Shown piece after piece: positions 9,530 to 16,842 of a stretch of DNA of 64,000 nucleotides (positions within the stretch are counted from its first letter, which is position 1; each line of letters opens with the position of its first letter). The DNA lies in contig JBJXDY010000114.1 in the NCBI GenBank assembly GCA_046154965.1, forward strand, positions 1 through 64,000. Reading direction: 5' to 3'. The notes beneath the pieces are model-generated. The model saw nothing but the letters and a program-made list of their open reading frames with translations. It had not been told where the DNA came from and did not search any database. The position numbers and the translations under genes were made by a program. The DNA is from DATKFM01 sp046154965 (GTDB taxonomy: Bacteria > Pseudomonadota > Alphaproteobacteria > Dongiales > Dongiaceae).

Positions 9530-10777
9530 ATGTCTATTCGGTTACGCACAACCATGCCCCCGCACAATGTCATGCAGCAGTCCGGCAGCGACACGGCTTC
9601 CATACATTCCTGGCTGATCCAGGCCGGCTTGAGCAATCTGCCGATGGCGGCGATCCTCAGCGATCTGTGCCAACGTCTCAACGCCGCAGGCCTGCCGGTT
9701 TCCCGCGGCTTCTCCTCCATCGAAACGCTGCACCCGCTGCTGCGCGCCCATTCCGCGACCTGGGAACGCGGCGCCGTTGCCGAGAGCGAGTTCCAGCATG
9801 ACGATTTGCGGCGGGCGATGTGGCATGAGAGTCCCTTCCGGCACATGATCGACAACCTGGTCCCGCGCCTGGAACGGGACCTGACAGGCCCCCACGCGAA
9901 GTTCGACTACCCCGTGCTCCAGGAGTTTCGCGATGCCGGCCACACGGCGTGGATGGCGTTCCTGTTCGGCATCGATAGGACGGATATTCCTTCGGGATAC
10001 GATCTCGGCGTCATCTGCTCCTGGTGCACCGACCAGCCGGGCGGCTGGACGCCGGTGCAGCGCGCGGCCATCGAGGACATTTCCAGGACCATGGCGCTGG
10101 CCATGCGCAGCAGCATCGGCTTCCGCGTCACCCGCGACCTGCTGGCGACCTATCTGGGCCGCGACGCCAGCAACAGAGTAACGGCCGGCGATATCCAGCG
10201 CGGCGCCGTCGGCGAGATCGAGGCCTGCCTGCTCTATGCCGACCTGCGCGGCTTCACCGACTATGCCGAGGCGACGCCGCCGGCGACGGTGGCCGAGCGG
10301 CTGAATGCCTACCTGGATTGCATGGGCGCCCCGGTCGAGGCGCGGGGCGGTCAGATCCTGAAGTTCCTCGGCGACGGATTGCTGGCAGTGTTCATGTTCG
10401 ACAACGGTTCGGAGAAGGCCGCGGTCTGCGGCGCTGCCTTGGATGCAGCCGAGGATGCTCTGCGTCGCATTTCAGAGCTGAATGCCACGGCCGGTGCCGA
10501 CGCGGATCGACTCCTTACGGCCGATATCGCCCTGCATAAGGGCCAGGTGCTCTACGGCAATGTCGGGACGGCGCAGCGGCTCGATTTCACGGTCATCGGT
10601 CCCGCCGTGAACGAGGCGGCGCGGCTGGAGGGCCTGTGCCGCGACCTCGGCACGAACCTGCTGATCTCCAGTTCCTTCCATGCCGAAGCCGGGCCGGCGC
10701 AGGCACGCATGCACTCGCTCGGCCGGCACCGGCTGCGCGGCGTGCGCGACGCCCGCGAGGTCTTCACGCTCCGGTAG
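9530..10777 (+). CDS. Class III adenylate/guanylate cyclase
   Basis: This 415-residue soluble protein has an N-terminal sensor-like half of unknown type and a C-terminal class III cyclase domain from about residue 230. Catalytic features are visible: the first metal Asp in LLYADLRGFTDYAE, the second in ILKFLGDGLLAVF (with Lys in the purine-selecting position), and the transition-state Asn/Arg in NEAARLEGLC. It should make cAMP or cGMP from the nucleoside triphosphate. It begins 27 bp after the flavoprotein gene and converges with the antiporter gene, 12 bp away. No Shine-Dalgarno is clear at 9530; in-frame ATGs at 9554 and 9569 are alternatives. Confidence 0.9.
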   Translation: MSIRLRTTMPPHNVMQQSGSDTASIHSWLIQAGLSNLPMAAILSDLCQRLNAAGLPVSRGFSSIETLHPLLRAHSATWERGAVAESEFQHDDLRRAMWHESPFRHMIDNLVPRLERDLTGPHAKFDYPVLQEFRDAGHTAWMAFLFGIDRTDIPSGYDLGVICSWCTDQPGGWTPVQRAAIEDISRTMALAMRSSIGFRVTRDLLATYLGRDASNRVTAGDIQRGAVGEIEACLLYADLRGFTDYAEATPPATVAERLNAYLDCMGAPVEARGGQILKFLGDGLLAVFMFDNGSEKAAVCGAALDAAEDALRRISELNATAGADADRLLTADIALHKGQVLYGNVGTAQRLDFTVIGPAVNEAARLEGLCRDLGTNLLISSSFHAEAGPAQARMHSLGRHRLRGVRDAREVFTLR

Positions 10778-10789
10778 CGCCGCCGGCGG

Positions 10790-12070
10790 TCACGCCTCGA
10801 TCAGCTTGTCGATCCGGTGGCCCGCGCGCGGCAGCATCACCTGCAGCAGCGGCCCGGTCATCACCGTGGTCGCGACGGCCATGATCACCAGCATGGTGAA
10901 GACATCCTGGGGGATGAAACCGAGGCTGAAGCCGATGTTCAGAACGATCAGTTCCATCAGGGCGCGCGTGTTCATGAGCACGCCGAGGATCGATGACTGC
11001 TGGCTGCCGAGGCCGGCAAGCCGCGCCGCGATGTAGACGGGCACGATCTTCACTGCGACCGCGGCGAACAGGATCGCGCCGCACCAGGCCCAGTCCGACA
11101 CCGTATCGAGGCCCAGCACATTCGTGCGCAGCCCGGTATAGGTGAAGAAAATCGGCAGGAAGAACACCAGCACGAACTGGCCGATCTGCCGGCGCCAGGC
11201 TTCGACGAAATCATGATGCCGGTGGAACAGCAGCCCCAGCAGGAAGCCGCCGAAGATGGTGAAGATACCCAGCCTCTCGGTGGCGATCCCCGCGACGAAG
11301 ATCAGCGCCAGCACGATCGCCACCAGGCCGTTGGAAGGCTGCCCCTGCTCGATCGGGAAGCGGCGGATCAGCCAGTCCGCTCCGGGCCGGCCGACGAACC
11401 ACAGGAACATCAGCAGCAGCAGGATGCCGCCGATCTGCAGGGCCGACTGTCCGGCGGAAAACTGCGCCGAGGCATAGGCGGCCACGCCGGCCAGCGCCAC
11501 CCAGCCCACCACATCATTCGCCGCCGCGGCGGTGATGGCGATGACGCCGGTCTCGGTCCGTGTCAGCGCGTATTCCCGCAGGATACGGCCGAGGATCGGC
11601 ACGGCGGTGATGGCGAAGGCGATGCCGACGAACAGGCTGTAGGTCCGGACGTCGATGCCCGGCGCCAGGAACGGCGCGGTCAACACGCCCAACAGCACGC
11701 CCACGACCAGCGGCACGCAGATGCTGGCCAGGGCCACATAGATCACAGCCTTGCGGTTGCGCAACTCGCGCAGATGGCCGAACTCGAAATCGCTGCCGAT
11801 CTGGAACATCAGCAGGATCAAGCCGATCTGGCTGAGGATCAACATGGGTGCCGCGGCATCCACCGCGAAGATCTCGGCCGAGAGATCGGGCCACAGGAAA
11901 CCCAGGAATGACGGCCCGAGCAGCAGGCCGGCCACGATCTCGCCGACAGCGCGCGGTTGCCTCACGGCCCGCGCCACGCTTCCCGCTACCCGCGCAAAAA
12001 GGATGATGACGATGAGCTGCAGCAGCGTGGCGACGACTATGTGCTCGATCGACTGTACCGATGTATTCAA
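10790..12070 (-). CDS. Cation:proton antiporter, CPA2 family (Kef-type membrane domain)
   Basis: This 426-residue inner-membrane protein has about 12 predicted hydrophobic segments and matches the Na+/H+ exchanger-like domain of KefB/KefC-type CPA2 proteins. The motif of the ion-binding segment region is visible in AITAAAANDVVGW, with the paired acidic residue typical of this site (ND). It lacks the C-terminal TrkA-N and TrkA-C domains of full Kef systems, so it is a membrane-only antiporter that would exchange Na+ or K+ for H+. The frame opens with TTG at 12070 (MNTSVQSIEHIVVATL), and no in-frame ATG lies close by. It converges on the cyclase gene. Confidence 0.87.
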   Translation of the reverse strand: MNTSVQSIEHIVVATLLQLIVIILFARVAGSVARAVRQPRAVGEIVAGLLLGPSFLGFLWPDLSAEIFAVDAAAPMLILSQIGLILLMFQIGSDFEFGHLRELRNRKAVIYVALASICVPLVVGVLLGVLTAPFLAPGIDVRTYSLFVGIAFAITAVPILGRILREYALTRTETGVIAITAAAANDVVGWVALAGVAAYASAQFSAGQSALQIGGILLLLMFLWFVGRPGADWLIRRFPIEQGQPSNGLVAIVLALIFVAGIATERLGIFTIFGGFLLGLLFHRHHDFVEAWRRQIGQFVLVFFLPIFFTYTGLRTNVLGLDTVSDWAWCGAILFAAVAVKIVPVYIAARLAGLGSQQSSILGVLMNTRALMELIVLNIGFSLGFIPQDVFTMLVIMAVATTVMTGPLLQVMLPRAGHRIDKLIEA

Positions 12071-12157
12071 ACGACACCCGAAGACCGGAGAATCATTCGG
12101 GAGAGGTTACATCCGGAAGCCACTTTGGCAATCGCCGGGTTGTTCTCCAGGCCGACG

Positions 12158-12646
12158 CTATCCGGCTGCGGATTGCGCCTCACCGGCTTCAGCCAGAGCC
12201 TGGGTGATTGCCGCCATGCTCCGCACATTGCCGGGGCCGATCAGATCGAACAAAGCCCTGTGCGCCCGCCGCCAGATGGGGATCGCCGCCTCCAGGCGCC
12301 GCGCGCCCTTCTCCGTCAGCCAGACCGCGCGGCGCCGCAGGTCCTGCTCGACGATGGCAATCTCGACCAGGCCGGCCTGCTCCAGGCTCCGCAGGTTTCG
12401 CGACAAGGTAGACTGGTCGAGGCTCGCGCGCCCGGCGAGGCTGCCGATCGTGTCGTCGCCGGCCGCCGCGATGTGGCTCATCAGGCCGAACTGGGCAAGG
12501 CTCAGGTTCGCCGCCTGCATCCGGATTTCCAGGAATTGGGTGATCAGCCGCGCGGCAAGCCGGATGTTGAGGCCGGCGCATGTCCCGACAACGAGGCGCG
12601 CATCGGCGACGAGCGATTTTCGGGCTGGTTGCTTTCGCGGCGTCAT
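12158..12646 (-). CDS. MarR-family transcriptional regulator
   Basis: This winged-helix regulator is 162 residues long from the start I prefer (MTPRKQPARKS). The DNA-binding part contains LSLAQFGLMSHIAAAGDD followed by the recognition region GRASLDQSTLSRNLRSLEQAGL and the wing EQDLRRRAVWLTEKGARR. A longer reading from an ATG at 12664 is possible, but that codon sits inside the palindrome 12653-12664, which looks like an operator, so the downstream ATG is more plausible. The gene diverges from the cysteine-synthase-like gene at 12701 and probably controls both itself and that gene. The inducing ligand is unknown. Confidence 0.88.
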   Translation of the reverse strand: MTPRKQPARKSLVADARLVVGTCAGLNIRLAARLITQFLEIRMQAANLSLAQFGLMSHIAAAGDDTIGSLAGRASLDQSTLSRNLRSLEQAGLVEIAIVEQDLRRRAVWLTEKGARRLEAAIPIWRRAHRALFDLIGPGNVRSMAAITQALAEAGEAQSAAG

Positions 12647-12652
12647 TATTCT

Positions 12653-12664
12653 ATGTATATACAT
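12653..12664. promoter_or_regulatory. Palindromic operator in marR / cysteine-synthase-like divergent promoter
   Basis: The perfect 12-bp palindrome ATGTATATACAT lies at 12653-12664, extendable by one base pair on each side. On the plus strand a consensus -10 hexamer, TATAAT, occupies 12664-12669 and overlaps its edge. This arrangement lets a bound dimer block transcription of the rightward gene and, on the other strand, of the marR gene itself. A palindromic AT-rich site in the shared intergenic region is typical of MarR autoregulation. Confidence 0.6.
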
Positions 12665-12700
12665 ATAATGTAGTTACATGCAAGAGGGAGTGCCGGCATC

Positions 12701-13693
12701 ATGCAGCGCTCGACGGCAGCCTGCAACAAACCGGGCATTGACGCGTCAATCCTGCAGCGTATCGGCGGGACGCCCTTGCTTCAGCTCCGGAGGATCGTAC
12801 CGGAGGGCTGCGCCCGCATCCTCATTAAGGTCGAGAGCGTCAATCCCACCGGAAGCATGAAGGACCGCATGGCCCTGGCCATGATCGAGGCCAGCGAGCG
12901 CACGGGCCGCCTGAAGCCGGGGCAGCGCGTGGTTGAATACACCGGCGGCAGCACCGGCGTCTCCCTCGCCCTGATCTGCGCCGCGCGCGGCTATCCCCTG
13001 AGTATCGTCACCTCGGATGCCTTCAGCGCCGAAAAGCGCAATCACATGGCGGCTCTCGGCGCCGAGCTGACCATCATCCCCAGCAGCGGCGGCGGCATGG
13101 ATGCGGCGCTGACGCGCAACATGGTCGAGGCCGCGCGGAAGATCGCCGGGCAGACAGGCGCGTTCTGGACCGACCAGCTCAAGAACACCGATCAACTGAC
13201 CGCCTATCACGGCATGGCGGACGAGATCTGGGACCAGACCGGCGGACGGATCGATGCCTTCGTGCAGAGCACGGGAACGGCCGCCTGCGTCCGCGGCGTG
13301 GCCGAGGTCCTGCGCAAGAAAAAGCCCGATATCCGCATCGTCGCGGTCGAGCCGAAGGAATCGGCCGTGCTCTCCGGCGGCAAAACCGGCGTTCACAAGA
13401 TTGAAGGAGTCGGCGCCGGATTTGTTGTGCCGCTGTGGCACTCTTCCATCGCGGACGAAATCGCGACTGTTTCGACTGAGGAGGCGATGATCATGGCGCG
13501 GCAATTGGCGCGGGCCGACGCCCTCTTCGCGGGAACGTCGACGGGGGCGAACCTGGTTGCGGCGATCAGCATCGGGAAGCGGCTGGGGCAGAAGGCGACG
13601 GTGGTCACGGTGATGTGCGACACCGGGCTGAAGTATATGAGCACGCGGCTGTATGACGGCGGCAAGCCGCGGTATGAAACCCGCTTTAACTGA
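12701..13693 (+). CDS. Cysteine synthase family PLP-dependent enzyme
   Basis: This 330-residue fold-type II PLP enzyme resembles O-acetylserine sulfhydrylase and cystathionine beta-synthase catalytic cores. The Schiff-base lysine is in NPTGSMKDRM. The substrate loop reads EYTGGSTGV rather than the usual TSGNTG, and the phosphate-binding loop reads STGTAACVRG rather than the GTGGT type of true cysteine synthases. These changes suggest a different nucleophile or product, so I do not call it CysK. GAGGGAG lies about 10 bp before the ATG at 12701. It is divergent from the MarR gene and likely controlled by it. A more canonical paralogue lies at 20894. Confidence 0.85.
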   Translation: MQRSTAACNKPGIDASILQRIGGTPLLQLRRIVPEGCARILIKVESVNPTGSMKDRMALAMIEASERTGRLKPGQRVVEYTGGSTGVSLALICAARGYPLSIVTSDAFSAEKRNHMAALGAELTIIPSSGGGMDAALTRNMVEAARKIAGQTGAFWTDQLKNTDQLTAYHGMADEIWDQTGGRIDAFVQSTGTAACVRGVAEVLRKKKPDIRIVAVEPKESAVLSGGKTGVHKIEGVGAGFVVPLWHSSIADEIATVSTEEAMIMARQLARADALFAGTSTGANLVAAISIGKRLGQKATVVTVMCDTGLKYMSTRLYDGGKPRYETRFN

Positions 13694-13705
13694 ACTTCCA
13701 ACAAT

Positions 13706-13781
13706 TGTCATCCCCGCGAAAGCGGGGAGTGGTTGCAGTGCGCCCTGCTTCTCCTGGGTCCCCGCTTTCGCGGGGACGACA
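13706..13781. repeat. Palindromic repeat, CCCCGC-GAAA-GCGGGG type (copy 1)
   Basis: Two hairpins form the element: TCCCCGC (13711-13717) with GCGGGGA (13722-13728) around GAAA, and GTCCCCGC (13758-13765) with GCGGGGAC (13770-13777) around TTTC. The two halves are themselves inverse copies (TGTCATCCCCGCGAAAGCGG and so on, one mismatch), so the whole 76 bp is a double palindrome. It is directly downstream of the PLP-enzyme gene and may act in termination as well, since a run of T follows at 13782. A second, partly decayed copy lies at 59541-59639. Confidence 0.75.
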
Positions 13782-13874
13782 TTTTTTTGAACTGGCAATT
13801 TAGATGAAGCGGCTCATCCTCCAGCAATCCCCTGCTCCACCAGCCCGATACGGCGGACGCGGACGATGCGGCGC

Positions 13875-14639
13875 TTACCGGCGCGTGGCTTCGAAGGAAA
13901 TGACATTGTCGCCGGTACGCGGCGGACGGCCATGTTCGAAGCCGCCAGAGATGATCGGCGGGGCAAAGCCGGCCGCGGTCAGGGCCATCGCCATTTCATG
14001 CATGCCCCACCAGCGCAGGGTGAGAATCTCAAGTTCGCTTTGCACCAGCTTGCCGTCGCGCCAATGTTCATAGCGCAGCGGCGTCACCGAGCACTGACGC
14101 ACATAATCCAGGTCAGTCTTGTGTTCTTGCAGCGTCAGCAGATCGCCCTCGGATGACGTCCAGCGCCTGATGTTGAAGTCGCTGGTGAAGCAGTCATCCG
14201 GGCTGATGTCGAGAATCAGACGGCCGCCCGGCGCGAGATGATCGTAGAAGCGGCGCAACACCGCGCAGGCGGTCTCGAACTCGGTGATCAGCATGAAGGT
14301 GGCGGCGGTCATGACGATGGCCGCAAACTTGCGGTCGCATTGGAATGACTCCCATCGCTTTTGGCTAAGGCCCGGCGAGAATCCGCGCGCCTTGCAGTTC
14401 CGGCGGCAGATTTCCAGCATCTCGTTGGAAGCATCGAATCCTTCTACGTCATGACCTGCTTCCAGCAGCCGGATCAGGACCCGGCCGGTACCGACGGCGG
14501 GTTCGAGGATCGGTCCTGTGCAGTCCTTCAATCTGCCGAGAAGAAACTCAATGTCGCCAAACGAATGCCCGATCGGCTTGTCGAGACCATAGGCCCAGGC
14601 GGAAAGACTGCCGTAGCGATTGACGACGTTGGCCGGCAT
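13875..14639 (-). CDS. Class I SAM-dependent methyltransferase
   Basis: This 254-residue protein has the Rossmann SAM-binding motif I in ILEPAVGTGRVLIRLLEAGHDVEGFDAS, with the motif II/post-I acidic residue in that last part, and a mid-domain reading IVMTAATFMLI. The frame extends further upstream, but AAGGAG sits 7 bp before the ATG at 14639 and the sequence before it has no family character, so I start there. The methyl acceptor is not evident. It converges with the PLP-enzyme gene and has the flavoprotein gene behind it, separated by about 120 bp, so it may be independently transcribed. Confidence 0.82.
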   Translation of the reverse strand: MPANVVNRYGSLSAWAYGLDKPIGHSFGDIEFLLGRLKDCTGPILEPAVGTGRVLIRLLEAGHDVEGFDASNEMLEICRRNCKARGFSPGLSQKRWESFQCDRKFAAIVMTAATFMLITEFETACAVLRRFYDHLAPGGRLILDISPDDCFTSDFNIRRWTSSEGDLLTLQEHKTDLDYVRQCSVTPLRYEHWRDGKLVQSELEILTLRWWGMHEMAMALTAAGFAPPIISGGFEHGRPPRTGDNVISFEATRR

Positions 14640-14760
14640 GCGATCTCCTTGTCGACGCGGATTTGCATTCGGTACAGCGATAAGATGTGGGCGACCTCGG
14701 CAAGATCGCTTTGCGTTCTGCCTGGCGGTCGCCCCGACAAAATGAAATGCTAGCTCGCCG

Positions 14761-16752
14761 TCACAACGCCAGCGCCAGTTTCCTTGCCTCGTAAAACGCC
14801 ATGCTCGCCGTCCGCGCGGCAACCGCGTCGCCGATGGTTTTGACTTCGAGGCCGGTGTTGGCGAGTTCCTTGGTCAGTTTGTCTTCAGGAGTGTTGGTGG
14901 TCGCCAGCACCAGGGTGTCGAACTCGCGGTTCTCTTTGTCGCTGGTGTAGAGATTCAACAGCGTTGCGATGTTGCCGTCCCAGGATTCCAATGCCGTCGC
15001 CAGTAGCACCTCGATGCCATGCTTGGCAAAGCGCTCCCGTGTCGTGTCTCCGGTGGCGCTGTAGTCCAGCGCACCGGCGGCTTTTTCGGCCGCGGTGGCG
15101 ATGGTCACCTGGTGGCGCTGCTTTGCGAGGTGCAGCGCCGTGCCGCTGGCCGGCCACCAGCCGTTGATGTCGTCCAGCAACAGCACCCGCTCGCCCGGCG
15201 TCACCTTGCCGTCGAGCACGTCATGGATGGTGCAGACGTTCGCTTGTCCGGCGCCGGGCAGGCCCTGGCGGTGGGGAAAGGAGCGCTGGAAGCCCGCCCG
15301 TGAAGGCGCCGAGCCGGTGCAAAGCACCACCACATCGGCACCGGCAGCCCTCACGTCTTCCGCATTCACCTCGGTGCGCAGCTTGACCTGCACTTGCAGC
15401 TTGGTGAGCTGGGTCTGATACCAGTTCAGCAGCGCGCCGATCTCGCCGCGCTCCGGCTGGCCGGCAGCGAGCCGGAACTGCCCGCCCAACTCGCCGGTCT
15501 TCTCCGCCAGCGTGACCCGGTGGCCGCGAGCCGCTGCGACCCGCGCCACTTCCAGCCCCGCCGGGCCGCCGCCGACGACCAGCACATGGCGCGGCTTCTC
15601 CGCCGGCGGCGTGGAGTCGCCGTCCCACTGAGTTTCGCGTGCGACAGAGGGATTGGAGATGCAGGACACCCAATAGTCCCGCAGGCGCCGGCCAAGGCAA
15701 AGCTGATTGCAGGAGATGCAGGGCCGGATGTCCTCCGGCCGCCCCTCCCTCGCCTTGTTGGCCAGATGGGGATCGGCGATCTGGCCGCGCACGATGGAGA
15801 CCATGTCGGACTTGCCTTCCGACAGCACCTTCTCCGCATTCTCCGGCGTCTTCACCCGGGCTTCCGCGGTGATGCGCGCATGCTTCACCACTTCCTTGAA
15901 CTTGGACGCGTCGTCGGCGCCCAGGAGCATGGCGTGGTGGAATGACGGCACGATCTTGGAAAACTGGTTGAGATAGCTGCCGGTGCCGCAGGAGAAGTAA
16001 TCCACCAGGCCGCGCTGATCGAAATGGCTGATGATTTCCTGCTTGTCGGCGATGGACAGGCCGCCGGGATAGGGCTCGGCGCCGGATATCGTCATGCCGA
16101 TGATGTACCGGTCACCCGCCATGGCGCGGATGCGGCGGCAGATTTCCACCGCAAAGCGCATCCGGTTCTCCAGGCTGCCGCCCCATTTGTCGTCGCGCTT
16201 GTTGGTGATGGGCGACCAGAACTGATCCACCAGGCAGTTGTAGCCGGCGAAGATGTCCGTGCCGTCAAAACCGGAATCGCGGTCGCGCCGGGCAGCCTGA
16301 ACGAAGGCCTCGATCAGCTCCTCGATCTCCGCCTCGGTCATGGCATGGCTGCCCCACTGGTCATGCATGGAGGGCAGGCCGGACGGAGACCAATAGGGTT
16401 CCCAGGAATTGTCCTGATCGCCGTGGCCGCCGACATGGTAGGCCTGATGCATCATGACAGTGCCGTGCTTGTGACACTCATCGGTGATGCGGCGGAAATG
16501 GGGAATTACCGCGTCGTTTTCGGCCAGGAAGTTGCCGCGGATCAGTACGGCGGTGCGATGCACCGGCGCCGGCTCGACCACGATCATGGCGGCCCCGCCC
16601 CGCGCCCGCTCCCGATAGTAGCCGAAATGCCGCTCGCCCGGCAGGCCCTCATGGCTCATGTTTACCGTGTGGGCGCCGAAGACGATGCGGTTCTTCAGTT
16701 CCAGATGCCGCAGTTTGACCGGCGAGAACAGCGTGGGAAACTTGGCTTGCAT
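14761..16752 (-). CDS. Trimethylamine dehydrogenase-like NADH:flavin oxidoreductase
   Basis: This 663-residue protein has the three-part layout of trimethylamine, dimethylglycine and N-methylproline demethylases. It has an FMN-binding TIM barrel of the old yellow enzyme family (about residues 1-340), a [4Fe-4S] motif (CISCNQLCLGRRLRDYWVSC) and two dinucleotide-binding domains (VVGGGPAGLEVARVAAARGH). I start at 16752 because AGGAGG lies 10 bp upstream. The longer upstream frame runs into the opposite gene. The barrel signature NKRDDKWGGSLENRMRF is intact, but the usual active-site His in the H-x-x-L-x-x-Q-F stretch is replaced in AGYNCLVDQF. It would oxidatively demethylate an N-methyl substrate, feeding electrons to an electron-transfer flavoprotein or NAD. 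It diverges from the second MttB-like gene. Confidence 0.88.
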   Translation of the reverse strand: MQAKFPTLFSPVKLRHLELKNRIVFGAHTVNMSHEGLPGERHFGYYRERARGGAAMIVVEPAPVHRTAVLIRGNFLAENDAVIPHFRRITDECHKHGTVMMHQAYHVGGHGDQDNSWEPYWSPSGLPSMHDQWGSHAMTEAEIEELIEAFVQAARRDRDSGFDGTDIFAGYNCLVDQFWSPITNKRDDKWGGSLENRMRFAVEICRRIRAMAGDRYIIGMTISGAEPYPGGLSIADKQEIISHFDQRGLVDYFSCGTGSYLNQFSKIVPSFHHAMLLGADDASKFKEVVKHARITAEARVKTPENAEKVLSEGKSDMVSIVRGQIADPHLANKAREGRPEDIRPCISCNQLCLGRRLRDYWVSCISNPSVARETQWDGDSTPPAEKPRHVLVVGGGPAGLEVARVAAARGHRVTLAEKTGELGGQFRLAAGQPERGEIGALLNWYQTQLTKLQVQVKLRTEVNAEDVRAAGADVVVLCTGSAPSRAGFQRSFPHRQGLPGAGQANVCTIHDVLDGKVTPGERVLLLDDINGWWPASGTALHLAKQRHQVTIATAAEKAAGALDYSATGDTTRERFAKHGIEVLLATALESWDGNIATLLNLYTSDKENREFDTLVLATTNTPEDKLTKELANTGLEVKTIGDAVAARTASMAFYEARKLALAL

Positions 16753-16842
16753 ACGGACTTTCCTCCTGCCAGCCTGCACTGCGGCAGGTTCGCGAAGTCG
16801 ACACTTTAGGCATAGCCATGGCGATCGGTAAACGAGGCTTGA

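Noticed and set aside
13706..13781. CRISPR-like repeats
   Set aside because: The element is a double palindrome with only two dispersed copies and no regular spacers or cas genes.
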